DNA from: Haemonchus contortus
Lineage: Eukaryota > Nematoda > Chromadorea > Rhabditida > Trichostrongylidae
DNA: 64,000 bases
NCBI GenBank assembly: GCA_000469685.2
Contig: LS997562.1
Location: 36,244,345 to 36,308,344 of the forward strand
Direction of reading: 5' to 3'
Shown piece by piece: positions 46,801-51,960 of this stretch. Within the stretch, counting starts at the first letter, position 1; the number at the start of each line of letters is the position of its first letter. The notes beneath the pieces were generated by a model that was not told the DNA's origin, searched no databases, and saw only the letters and a list, made by a program, of their open reading frames with translations. The translations under genes and the position numbers were made by a program.

Positions 46801-49703
46801 GCTTTTTCAACAAAACCCTTCCAAAAATTGTAGTAGACTTGAGCTAACCTTAGACACGTCCTCCATTTAACCAATTTCAAACCTAGCTTTTTTTTCATAA
46901 AAATTCATTTCCTCACAAATACCGAACTATACTGAAGTGTACGATATCCCACATCCACAGTGACAACTGATATCCGGATTTAGCGCGTCGCACTTGACCA
47001 TTGCCCAATAGTCTGATGTTTATGCAACCGGAGGGATAAATATCCTGTTTAGGAATGTGATAGGATGACTCACGGGAAGCTATCCTATGAAAAACGGAGA
47101 GAGCAAAAGGAAAAGGACGTGCTGAGATTCACGTAAGAGAAAGCCTTTTATTACGGGAAGATGATTAAGGCTCCATGAAACCTGCCTTATGACGCATAGC
47201 AAAAGGCAATTATGAAAGTGCACAACTCGAAACTCGGGAACGTCCGATACTGGGGCGGAGGGGAACAGTACTCAATTCAAACCAGTTATGGTTTTTGTCA
47301 CTAATAGCGCCACTTTTTCGGCATTCATTAAACATTTTCCGTTACTGAATAATTCCCCATTCCTGAAAAAAGTGTTGGGCAGATCGATAGAGGGGCAAAT
47401 CTACATTTCACAAATTCATTGACCTACTGAGAAGTTACTATGGATTGGGTCAATTTAATATTCCAACAAAACTCGAATGTTACACAGAAAATTCCTGAAG
47501 TCCAGCAACCGTGGGGTCAGGTTCTTTCCAACGATTTGAACGAGTTTCACAGAGTCCCCATCACAAGTGTGATGATGACAGTTGTAAAAATAAGATCGAT
47601 TGCATGTGCCCCGGAAATTGCGGCGAACAAACGCAAATAAGCAGTCTCCTCTTCCCAGGCCATCCTTACAAATAGACTAATGACTACGACCAAAGCAGAG
47701 AATTTTGACGGCTCAATACCAAAGAACGAACAAACAAACACATTACTGATCAAATGTAATGCTTTAAACGGAAGAAAAAAACAAAATTGTGCCAAAAATA
47801 TTCTCTAAAAAAAGATACTGTATGTACACGGTAGGAAGTAGTCCGTTCAAGACTTTTTCGAGTGTTCTCCACTTGTTCAAACCCCGCTTGTATTTCAAAG
47901 TAATATGGGGGGAACTGGTAAACCGTTTCAGCAGTCTAGAGGCACAGCCCGCGAGAAAAATGGTTCCGAAAGCCTTGCTGGAATGAATCTGTGGCCTCTA
48001 AGTATGTCAATGTGGCGCTGTTGGATCGAAAAGGGACAAGATAGGGTGTAATACGGGCTCGAAGACTGTATACAATGTATGCCACGCCCAGAGACGCACG
48101 AGTTTTACCAGCATATGGAGAAGACACCATTTAGAAGGGGCACCCGGTCCGAAATTCGAACAACTAGTCAGGCCAACGCGACAGTGGGAGGCGATTATGG
48201 GTATTTTTGGCTTGATACAGCCAGCTCTTGGTGCATTCTCAAGAACTGAAAACGTGCCCAAATACAGCTTCGATAACATTTCCGTCACGGCAATCTCGTA
48301 CACCCTAACTCACGAATTTTGGCCGTTTATTTTTCGCTTTCTTCGCCACTGATGCATTATTCTTCACCAACCTTTAACTTTTCAATTCCAAAAGGTTAAC
48401 CCAAAATTATCGTGAATTGTGGCTTTGAGGGTACTTTTCACAACTCGCTCACGGAAAAAGGGGAAATAATAAAGGAAATGCATCAGCAAGATGGTTTCGT
48501 ACAAAGAGCTTTCAATCCGAATCTCCGAAAAGAAAAAATTTGTTCGAAAGTGTGTAGGAGAATCTTACTCTCAGTGTAATCCTCCGAAATACAACATTTA
48601 GCTGATGTCGAAAAACCGATAGGCTTATCACAGGACCTCATCTCTCTTGAAAACATCTTGCAGAGCATTTGTTTCCCCTTGGAATAACCTTTCCACAATA
48701 TGCCAGAAGAGCAGGGATAGGAGCAGGGGTTCTGCGAAAATTCAATTTTTCTTAAGTAATCGGCTACCAAGACCCTCGGAGGGCAAGATTTTTGGCCTGC
48801 TAAACATAACCAACCGTCATACATATAAATTAATCATTTTAAAGAGGACTTAATGACCGCGCAGGTCGTTAAGGCCCATAGCATGACCGCATGAGCAATA
48901 ACTTATAAACGCTGTTTTTCAAGAAGCTTTACATCAAATGGAGAAAAGGGAATAGTACGTTGAATGCAGAGGGATATATGTATGTAGGGGGTCCCACGGC
49001 GATTATTCAGACGTTCCTCATCAGCCCTCCGGCCATTGAAAACTCATAGAATTTTAGATTAGAAATCTCATAAGAAGAGGGGCATAGTGGAAAATAAGTG
49101 TCATCAACTACCAGGAATGACAACAAGTAGAATTCATTACTTATACGCCTCATCAATACATATTACACATAAACCTGCCGAAAATAAGCAAGAATAATCA
49201 AGTGCCTAACGTAAAGGCATTCAGTAAATAGCTTCAAGAGACACAAGATGCAACCGATCAATGACTGGGAACTTAAATCCAAAAAATAAAGGTGACGTAC
49301 CTCAATGACTTCCTCTTCACGACTCCACTTGATGTTCCTGTGTCTGGGCGATCAGTGCATGATGACGATGGCGCATCTAAACGCAACTTTTGATGATTTT
49401 ATAAAAAAAAAACAACAAAACAAGTAAAATAATGATTTTTCATCGCGTTCGACCTGAATGCCACGATGACCCAAGCTTCGTTTTACGCGGAGATATGAGT
49501 ATTCCAGCATCATCGCATACACCTGGCGATGTTGGGCTTTCTAAGCCCGAATGATCGCTTTTCAGATCACGTGCGGACGTGGAAAACCATCGTCGTCTGA
49601 ATGCGAATGACCATCGTTGACGACGACTTCCACCGCCTTCTTTAGATTTTGGAGGTGCTTCATCGCCTGATTGTGGTGAATCGACAGCCCGTGAACGGTG
49701 CAT
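10733..49703 (-). CDS. unc-73: UNC-73/Trio/Kalirin-family RhoGEF, C-terminal half with kinase (29 exons)
   Basis: Large multidomain Rho/Rac GEF, a regulator of axon guidance and cell migration in animals. Twenty-nine exons (listed separately) join into 1232 codons plus stop with every phase consistent. In order: Ser/Arg-rich linker (1-250), DH2 (about 254-437, with VLMELVETEKDYVRDL and LLIKPVQRIMKYQLLLKDIL), PH2 (438-575), Gly/Ser/Lys linker (589-655), SH3 (667-720), Ig (765-860), FN3 (861-950), protein kinase (968-1210). The kinase has the Gly loop GRGRFCTV, beta-3 Lys998, Glu1010 or Glu1012, HLDVK (Asp1093), Asn1098, Asp1109 of DFG and APE 1133-1135. It looks active. This domain order matches vertebrate Kalirin/Trio long forms. 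The Sec14, spectrin, DH1, PH1 and first SH3 parts were not found in the window. Exon 1 begins with an ATG and may be internal or the start of a DH2-only isoform. The DH2 module of this family usually acts on Rho. Confidence 0.93.
10860..10925 (-). CDS. unc-73: unc-73/trio exon 28: kinase subdomain XI
   Basis: Twenty-two codons: VLALEASRRPTAEECLQKGW then FK. RRPTAEECLQ is the conserved Arg-containing subdomain XI. The acceptor used is TTACCTAG. The next AG would break the phase. Confidence 0.95.
10926..11653 (-). other. unc-73/trio intron 27
   Basis: About 0.73 kb of intron. Nothing was recognised. Confidence 0.5.
11654..11771 (-). CDS. unc-73: unc-73/trio exon 27: kinase C-lobe
   Basis: Encodes SFGAVLFELCFGVAPHHMLP then TLTTNPEQRSPALLSFLNE. 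With exon 26 it restores DIWSFGAVLFEL, kinase subdomain IX. Confidence 0.96.
12044..12100 (-). CDS. unc-73: unc-73/trio exon 26: kinase APE motif
   Basis: Encodes YSAPERIAGKPPSTASDI plus the start of a Trp codon. SAPE is the end of the activation segment and SDIW starts subdomain IX. Acceptor CTCTTCCAG, donor GTTCGT. Confidence 0.95.
12249..12352 (-). CDS. unc-73: unc-73/trio exon 25: kinase Mg-binding loop
   Basis: Encodes PLNLLVSDHVYLIDFGCARF then VDDEEALAWTDSDK. It completes HLDVKPLN with the conserved Asn and carries the DFG motif, followed by an acidic activation loop. Confidence 0.97.
12918..13074 (-). CDS. unc-73: unc-73/trio exon 24: kinase helix E and catalytic loop
   Basis: Fifty-two codons ending GALSYLHARDIVHLDVK. 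HLDVK is the catalytic loop with the base Asp. Leu in place of Arg is shared with the Trio/titin/MLCK-related kinases. Confidence 0.97.
13243..13334 (-). CDS. unc-73: unc-73/trio exon 23: kinase N-lobe
   Basis: Encodes VAVLSVLHHSSMPRLKGVFT then SDGRYCIAMK, kinase subdomains IV-V. LHHSSMPRLKGVF resembles the LHHERIMSLHEAY of Trio kinase. Confidence 0.95.
13389..13547 (-). CDS. unc-73: unc-73/trio exon 22: kinase N-lobe
   Basis: Fifty-three codons: VELGEVCGRGRFCTVHDGTL with the Gly-rich loop, RNVSVKMLLAEV with the beta-3 lysine (VSVK in place of VAxK), and DVERE of helix C. Acceptor GATTCTTAG, donor GTTAGC. Confidence 0.95.
13548..13892 (-). other. unc-73/trio intron 21 between FN3 and kinase
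   Basis: 345 bases, GTGAGT to TTCTTAG. A minus-strand frame runs through most of it (13577-13888) but contains no domain, and the flanking exons already fit in phase, so it is treated as intron. Confidence 0.65.
13893..14077 (-). CDS. unc-73: unc-73/trio exon 21: FN3 domain, second half
   Basis: Sixty-one codons plus two bases: ISLRHFRPVRYRIRVFSYNF then GLRSRPSKEVEID. YRIRVFSYNFGLRSRPS is the F-G strand pattern of FN3. The exon ends at GTGAGT in phase 0, matching the first kinase exon. Confidence 0.92.
14130..14240 (-). CDS. unc-73: unc-73/trio exon 20: FN3 domain, first half
   Basis: Encodes PPASLVCERIGRNALLLTWN, PGFRKGLYYGVEFQSE. The PP start and LLLTWNPG are classic fibronectin type III strands A-B-C. 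The split codon joining exon 19 makes the Asp of DPP. Confidence 0.94.
14523..14550. repeat. ATAA microsatellite
   Basis: Seven tandem ATAA units in intron 19. Confidence 0.9.
14612..14744 (-). CDS. unc-73: unc-73/trio exon 19: Ig domain, second half
   Basis: Encodes ESTSLIIKKITALDYGPYSV then VAKNDYGIASSVSVVKVITH. The DYGPYSVVAKNDYG strand-F motif has Val where I-set domains have the disulphide Cys. Acceptor TATTTAG, donor GTACGG. Confidence 0.94.
15018..15173 (-). CDS. unc-73: unc-73/trio exon 18: Ig domain, first half
   Basis: Fifty-two codons: GRPVFVIPLADVNVCEGDRV, VLRPEISSTTPFTVTWRGP. PVFVIPLADV and the Trp of strand C are typical I-set features and match Trio-family Ig. The strand-B Cys position holds Arg (VVLRPEI). 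Confidence 0.94.
15238..15340 (-). CDS. unc-73: unc-73/trio exon 17: SH3-Ig linker
   Basis: Encodes YRRMWHAIVDEVIPTDSPVT then PLSSGEDIRAVVPI. The acceptor is CTTGTAG. The donor is uncertain: GTTCGT at 15237 or GTACCG nine bases earlier both keep phase 0. Without splicing the frame ends IVRDSEA and a TAA. Confidence 0.78.
15407..15534 (-). CDS. unc-73: unc-73/trio exon 16: second half of SH3
   Basis: Encodes VDILEVFGGFSHVLKKNGQD then GSVPSYFLELVD, the SH3 strands with the conserved G-x-VPSxYLE-type end. The exon runs from acceptor AATTCAG to donor GTAATT with two bases of a split codon. Confidence 0.9.
15869..15964 (-). CDS. unc-73: unc-73/trio exon 15: first half of SH3
   Basis: Thirty-two codons after acceptor TTCGCAG: EKRWSDLPLRGVACCAYHHL then RKGEVDLEPGEQ. 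LRKGEVDLEPGE is the typical RT-loop end of an SH3 domain. The usual ALYDY is replaced by CCAYHHL. Confidence 0.88.
16228..16480 (+). mobile_element. tRNA-derived SINE-like repeat, copy 3
   Basis: The best-preserved head of the family: TGGTGTAGTGGCAAGTGGCG followed by ACGAGTTCCAACCCCGGACC, A/B-box-like. Then comes CGTCTGGGAGGATAAAATCA and a worn tail ending near CGGACGCATCCC. It is inserted in intron 14 of unc-73/trio. Confidence 0.68.
17041..17345. repeat. Tandem repeat of about 120-126 bp, about 2.5 copies
   Basis: CCACATTTGTTCCATTACCT begins at 17151 and again at 17277. The blocks AACCATTTTTTC, ACCATTTTTCCC and AACCACTTCTTTCC recur at matching offsets, followed by GCGTTCT. Copies are diverged. 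A related GTCTGGACTG-type block lies near 17590. Confidence 0.6.
17866..18232. mobile_element. Inverted-repeat (MITE-like) element
   Basis: GGAACTTCTCCCCTA at 17868-17882 is repeated exactly in inverted orientation at 18216-18230, followed inward by similar CGGCG- and CCGC-rich blocks. The interior has no supported coding sequence. Confidence 0.55.
18988..19535. mobile_element. Foldback element with about 200-bp diverged inverted arms
   Basis: The left end has AGCGCTCAAAAGTCTTCGGT (about 19003-19022). The right end carries the complement with one change (ACCGAAGACTTTTGGGCGCT, about 19505-19524). Similarity continues inward (CTCATAACTTTTTTGTTAGT against GTCGTAACTCCTTTCCTACT). There is no transposase frame. 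Confidence 0.65.
20410..20750 (-). repeat. tRNA-like repeat heads (possible second SINE family)
   Basis: On the minus strand there are two A/B-box-like pairs. GGTCAAGTGGCTAAAGGCGC is followed by GCTGGTTCGGTTTAC (about 20690-20745). ACCAGTGGCTAGAGGCG is followed by CCGGTTCGAACTCC (about 20445-20510). The spacing resembles tRNA promoters, but complete cloverleafs could not be drawn. Confidence 0.4.
22035..22054. repeat. GAT microsatellite
   Basis: Short run of GATGAT units in intron 14. Confidence 0.8.
22161..22362 (-). CDS. unc-73: unc-73/trio exon 14: Gly/Ser/Lys-rich linker
   Basis: Sixty-seven codons after acceptor CGTTTCAG. The sequence is a low-complexity SPGGGSGGGGGTGSS run followed by KGTKLFGFGKKASAKSPTSP. 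If the donor GTAGGC is not used, the frame adds VGKLK and stops at TAG (22143-22145). That would give an isoform ending after PH2. Confidence 0.92.
22665..22795 (-). CDS. unc-73: unc-73/trio exon 13: PH2 C-terminal helix
   Basis: Encodes NEWVRYISEQLDQQKRMLAA, the amphipathic C-terminal PH helix with its conserved Trp, then LVDPRRFMGG. Donor GTAAGT. Confidence 0.96.
22873..22992 (-). CDS. unc-73: unc-73/trio exon 12: PH2
   Basis: Forty codons with DDPLKFIIRSSDPAQPTAFI and ATAQTQEEK, the last PH strands. The phase is 0 at both ends. Confidence 0.95.
23387..23542 (-). CDS. unc-73: unc-73/trio exon 11: PH2
   Basis: Fifty-two codons with KDRRIFLFEQSVIIADHIPP and PIYIFKNQIM, the central PH strands. 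Acceptor CTTTCAG, donor GTGAGT. Confidence 0.96.
23653..23754 (-). CDS. unc-73: unc-73/trio exon 10: end of DH2 and start of PH2
   Basis: Thirty-four codons encoding VVPKACDDMMQVGRLQNFDG then LNAQGKLLYQ. In Trio the corresponding DDMMNVGRLQGFDG links the last DH helix to PH strand 1. Confidence 0.96.
23755..24322 (-). other. unc-73/trio intron 9
   Basis: About 0.57 kb of intron. Nothing was recognised. Confidence 0.5.
24323..24487 (-). CDS. unc-73: unc-73/trio exon 9: DH2 conserved region 3
   Basis: Fifty-five codons with the diagnostic LLIKPVQRIMKYQLLLKDIL helix, which forms the GTPase-binding surface of DH domains. Bounded by acceptor CTTTCAG and donor GTGGGT. Confidence 0.97.
24488..27482 (-). 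other. unc-73/trio intron 8 (3.0 kb)
   Basis: No additional exon is required. Partial inverted similarity (TTGGCAGATACC at about 26724 and its complement near 26830) suggests a worn foldback repeat. No gene was recognised. Confidence 0.45.
27483..27569 (-). CDS. unc-73: unc-73/trio exon 8: DH2
   Basis: Twenty-nine codons with GRLETMYVRYCQNKPKSDYL, the conserved YCQNKPKS block of Trio-family DH2, between a TTTTCTAG acceptor and donor GTGAGG. Confidence 0.96.
27570..28093 (-). other. unc-73/trio intron 7
   Basis: About 0.5 kb of intron. Nothing was recognised. Confidence 0.5.
28094..28163 (-). CDS. unc-73: unc-73/trio exon 7: DH2
   Basis: Encodes SFLKEIEKCLDNYEVAGSAF and VKY between acceptor TTTTCAG and donor GTGAGT. 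A second AG three bases downstream would delete one residue. The first AG gives the family spacing. Confidence 0.93.
28237..28407 (-). CDS. unc-73: unc-73/trio exon 6: DH2 conserved region 1
   Basis: Between acceptor TTTTCCAG and donor GTTAGT. It encodes YVLMELVETEKDYVRDL, then GKDKIIFANIAQILEFHK, the CR1 helix and following segment of the second DH domain. It is very close to the Trio C-terminal DH. Confidence 0.97.
28408..30473 (-). other. unc-73/trio intron 5 (2.1 kb)
   Basis: No exon is needed by phase. It contains a 9-bp hairpin at about 28587 (GGTCCGCAA with TTGCGGACC). Nothing else was recognised. Confidence 0.5.
30474..30595 (-). CDS. unc-73: unc-73/trio exon 5: acidic linker into DH2
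   Basis: Forty codons plus two bases, from a TTTTAG acceptor to donor GTGAGT. The Glu-rich sequence ends EKTPEEMARLKR, leading directly into the first DH2 helix. Confidence 0.92.
31857..31889. repeat. Perfect 13-bp hairpin
   Basis: CGTCAGTCATTCA (31857-31869) pairs exactly with TGAATGACTGACG (31877-31889) around a 7-base loop. Confidence 0.85.
33775..33912. repeat. Dispersed repeat, copy a
   Basis: GGAACTACGTCATCGCC, GAGGATCTTGGAAAAGGGTT and TTTTGACCAGTAA appear in the same order, with substitutions, at 34555-34697. The two copies are in direct orientation about 0.78 kb apart. Confidence 0.6.
34555..34697. repeat. Dispersed repeat, copy b
   Basis: Partner of 33775-33912, with GGAAGTACGTCACCGCC, GAGGATCTGCAAAGTGGTGG and CTTAACTGGTAA. 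The family is unknown. Confidence 0.6.
38176..38409 (-). CDS. unc-73: unc-73/trio exon 4: Thr-rich acidic linker
   Basis: Seventy-eight codons between acceptor GATTTTTAG and donor GTTAGT. It includes a poly-Thr/Ala stretch from an ACA repeat and an acidic end with DEGLPPPMDEITLNNSHM. This is linker between the first SH3 and DH2 of the family. Confidence 0.88.
38893..38971 (-). CDS. unc-73: unc-73/trio exon 3: linker before DH2
   Basis: Between acceptor CTGTTTAG and donor GTGAGT. It encodes RIFGSSNPAKDHQTPSSPTN and RKRLSE, a basic, Ser/Thr-Pro-rich linker. Confidence 0.88.
39200..39282 (-). CDS. unc-73: Candidate alternative first exon of a short unc-73/trio isoform
   Basis: An ATG at 39282 opens MVNRRALDYGRCFKALFRLP and SSSAPVL, ending at donor GTGACG with two bases of a split codon. 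That phase joins exactly to exon 3 (38971) and makes the same Arg that exon 2 makes at this junction. The frame stays open upstream through Ser/Arg-rich sequence in a GC-rich stretch (39283-39410), so the true start could be earlier. C. elegans unc-73 is known to make short DH2-containing isoforms from internal promoters. Confidence 0.5.
43775..43782. promoter_or_regulatory. CRE-like TGACGTCA palindrome in GC-rich intronic segment
   Basis: A consensus cAMP-response-element palindrome lies at the edge of a GC-rich, CA-repeat-containing stretch (43560-43790) inside intron 2. It could mark an internal promoter of unc-73/trio, but there is no transcript evidence. Confidence 0.25.
44806..45090 (+). 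CDS. Possible nested plus-strand gene fragment (three exons)
   Basis: Three consecutive segments have nematode-like splice borders and compatible phase: 44806-44853 (ending before GTAAGT), 44889-45026 (after TTTTTCAG, before GTAATT) and 45068-45090 (after TTTTCCCAG, ending TGA). The product includes STEAAELSYFLEILV, FFSKKDKSNEKLGAFGMQDF, FNKFRRRMLTRLCEQNRSTA and DGNFMCG. It lies inside intron 2 of unc-73/trio on the opposite strand. No family is recognised and the 5' end was not found. Confidence 0.35.
45205..45320. repeat. 40-bp tandem repeat, about 2.9 copies
   Basis: The motif TTTTCTTGCAGGGATAACCC and ACATATCACCCCTTCCAA recurs with GCAGGG at 45213, 45253 and 45293, a period of 40 bases. 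The last copy lacks one A. Confidence 0.9.
45585..45806 (+). CDS. Small open frame of unknown function (73 codons)
   Basis: An ATG directly after TTTCCTTCAAG opens a 73-codon frame of ordinary composition, including FQSDRRKAQVLSKFSSMMSG, SVEQLKELPMNIIYAHY and LGLPPTGFYFL, ending at TAA. It sits in intron 2 of unc-73/trio on the opposite strand. No family is recognised. It could be a nested gene, a last exon or a gene fragment. Confidence 0.3.
   Translation: MNPVKFQSDRRKAQVLSKFSSMMSGHLKTYGVHSVEQLKELPMNIIYAHYTQALCDPLGLPPTGFYFLRKDRT
46150..46270. repeat. SINE-derived fragments
   Basis: TTTTTATCCTCCCAGACGAG (about 46152-46171) is the reverse complement of a block shared by the SINE-like family. 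Next to it, 46205-46255 carries GTGTAGCTTAGTTGAC and GCAATTCGATCCC, an A/B-box-like pair on the plus strand. These are probably remnants of one or two tRNA-derived elements. Confidence 0.45.
49301..49376 (-). CDS. unc-73: unc-73/trio exon 2: linker
   Basis: Between acceptor TTGCGTTTAG and donor GTACGT. It encodes APSSSCTDRPDTGTSSGVV and KRKSL with split codons at both ends. Both phases fit exons 1 and 3. Confidence 0.88.
49454..49703 (-). CDS. unc-73: unc-73/trio exon 1 of this window: basic, Ser-rich linker
   Basis: Eighty-three codons plus one base, ending before donor GTCGAA. The product is hydrophilic, with SKEGGGSRRQRWSFAFRRRW followed by FSTSARDLKSDHSGLESPTS. Trio-family proteins have such a basic phospho-rich linker before DH2. 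The first codon is ATG directly after an AACTAG acceptor-like site. It may be an internal exon or, if trans-spliced, an alternative start. Confidence 0.85.
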
Positions 49704-50739
49704 CTAGTTAGCCCAACGACAAGCACTCAAACGCTGGCTCGCAATCCGGATTTTGACAGATTTCTTCACAAATCCACTATAATTGCATCGTTTTACTTTG
49801 ACACTTCTGATAACTAATAGCGCGATAATACGAGAAAAAGTGCGACGGGAACAACAACAAGGCCACGAGCAAAATCAAAGCCGAATATTTCAACATTTAG
49901 ATGATTTAAGCTTAAAATAGTAGGGTCCCAAGTAGGCTTCCAAACTCCTTCGAAGCTTGCCATATTTCTTTGTTACGTGCCGTACCACCAGTCATTCATT
50001 CTAGTACGCTGAACTATATAGTCAGTTGCCCCACTGCAGTGCAAGCCATTCGGGATACCAGATCGCCACCCAAATTGATGCCAAATACAGTGGCAGCTAT
50101 TTAACCACAAAACTATTGAGCTTCGTGTAGGATAGAGTTATGAGGAAAACAGCCTACGAAGAAAAAAGAGGACTCTTCATGAAGTTCAATTCTGACTTTT
50201 GCCAAAATAAAGTTGCGAGCGCTCTCCCTACAACCCTTGAAATAGCACAGACGTTTGACTTAGTCGGAGTTTAGCAAAGTATAAAACGGTACTTGAGTCT
50301 CATAAAGTTTTCACTGCCTTATACGAGAAAGTAACCCTGACAAATCAGTTCCAAACCCTTTTTCAGTGAGAAAACCCGTAGCAATATTAGTGGTAAATGG
50401 CTGTCAGAATCGTGCATTGGACTGGGACTACTGAATTCATGAGGCGAACAGAACTATCGGATAGAATATTTCTTACACAAAAGTACCAAACAGATAGAAC
50501 CTATTTAATCGATACCGTTGTCGTTAATGTACAAACTGCTACCAATTCGTGGTCAACCGAAGAATGAAGGACTAATTTGTCGTAAACCGTCGGTTCACCA
50601 CGAAGTAGCAGAAGTATAGTATAATTAGAGGCCTACAACAAAATTCCTCTACTGTATCACGGAAACCCAGGGACAATCATAACGAGTAGTGAATCATTGA
50701 AATCACATTATTTTCAGGATAGTTTGAACTTGAATTGAA
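49704..50739. other. Upstream flank or further unc-73/trio intron
   Basis: No exon with matching phase and no other gene was recognised. Confidence 0.4.
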
Positions 50740-51128
50740 GTGCCATTAAATTCAACTTTCTACGACAAGTACGCTTATACAATGAATATCGCCGGGGATT
50801 TACTCGATGTAAAATGTCACCGCTTTGATGAGAATAGTACGATTGGCGATAGCAATTGTGAACAACACCGAATTCTTTTTAATATCGCACGTTTGCTGAA
50901 CTCGAGGATCGATTTGTTGTGTGTCAAAGTGTATCCGAACTGATGGATATGCCAGAGAGAGATGGAGCTCTATTCTACGAGAAAGACTGTCATCTTGCTA
51001 CGAGTATCCACTTAAAAGTTTCGCTTGCTGCCACTACCGAAACAGAAAATTGGAAAATCGTTGTCCATGGCTTAACATATCACGAATTTCGGGTTGATGC
51101 TGTCATAAAGAATTATTCGCCATTCTAG
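50740..51128 (+). pseudogene. Frameshifted coding-like segment, unknown family
   Basis: Two plus-strand frames follow each other. The first includes FYDKYAYTMNIAGDLLDVKC and SRIDLLC. Within about 15 bases the second takes over with ELMDMPERDGALFYEKDC and ENWKIVVHGLTYHEFRVDAV, ending at a stop. A single frame change near 50920-50940 would join them. Composition is protein-like but I do not recognise the family. Confidence 0.3.
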
Positions 51129-51786
51129 CGAATGCCCACCAAAATGAATGGAGATTAACAATTTCTCAGGCTAGTCGTTCAATGAAAACTTCTGCCAAGC
51201 AGGTGAAAAGGCAGCAAATCGGTCCATTTCAGTATCAAGGGTGAAGCCTTAAAAAATCGTTGTGGACCAATCCAAGACGAATTCTACGAAATAGACAGCT
51301 ACTCCTGAACCAGAAAAGCACCGCAGAATATGAGTTTCATTGTCTTCTTCTAAGGAGGATGACGTTTCTTAATTGGAAAGTCGCGTCGCAATTAAATGTG
51401 GGAGACGAAACCAGTTGCACATGGCCTGGACGTAGCCTACGCTATGGTCCTTCCTTTTTCGTATACATTCTGAGGTACTTACTTGTGAAGACTATATCAG
51501 AGTAGCGGATGATTTGAGGGATGATCTTCTTTACCTCACCTGAACAGAGCTCAGAACGTAATGCTATGGATTTTGGTGTACCTTGTGTACTGGTTTGCAA
51601 GCTAGTCATCAAATTTTGCTTATGCTTTGATAAACGGATCAATTACCAAGAGAGATCTCATAGGTCTATTGAAATCAACAAGCGCCTGCCACACAATATC
51701 CACCTCTGCCACGGAAAAAAACAGGATAGTGGTTGTGTATATGTGGAGCTCAATATTTATTCCAAGTATTATCCATGTCACTATGG

Positions 51787-51960
51787 ATGATATTTTGGAG
51801 TGGGCATCATTCGGGGATCGAATCCGAATCGATACCCGCCGAGGCCAACCGACATCTCTACCCATTCGGGGTCGGTTGATTGGTAAGACAGGGGTCGGTT
51901 GATTGGTAAGACAATCGTCTGGGAGGATAAAAGCACTGACTGGCCCCCAGAGGGAAATTA
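51787..51960 (+). mobile_element. tRNA-derived SINE-like repeat, copy 4 (truncated)
   Basis: Carries TCGGGGATCGAATCCGAATC (B-box-like), CCCGCCGAGGCCAACC and CGTCTGGGAGGATAAAAGCA in family order but lacks the tail. It contains an internal tandem duplication of 23 bases: 51868-51890 is repeated at 51891-51913. Confidence 0.7.

Larger units (their letters stand above)
38972..49300 (-). other. unc-73/trio intron 2 (10.3 kb)
   Basis: Contains the alternative first exon at 39200-39282, a GC-rich segment near 43.5-43.8 kb with a TGACGTCA palindrome, the 45205-45320 minisatellite, a possible plus-strand nested gene (44806-45090) and tRNA-like repeat pieces near 46150-46270. The rest shows no recognisable gene. 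Confidence 0.6.
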
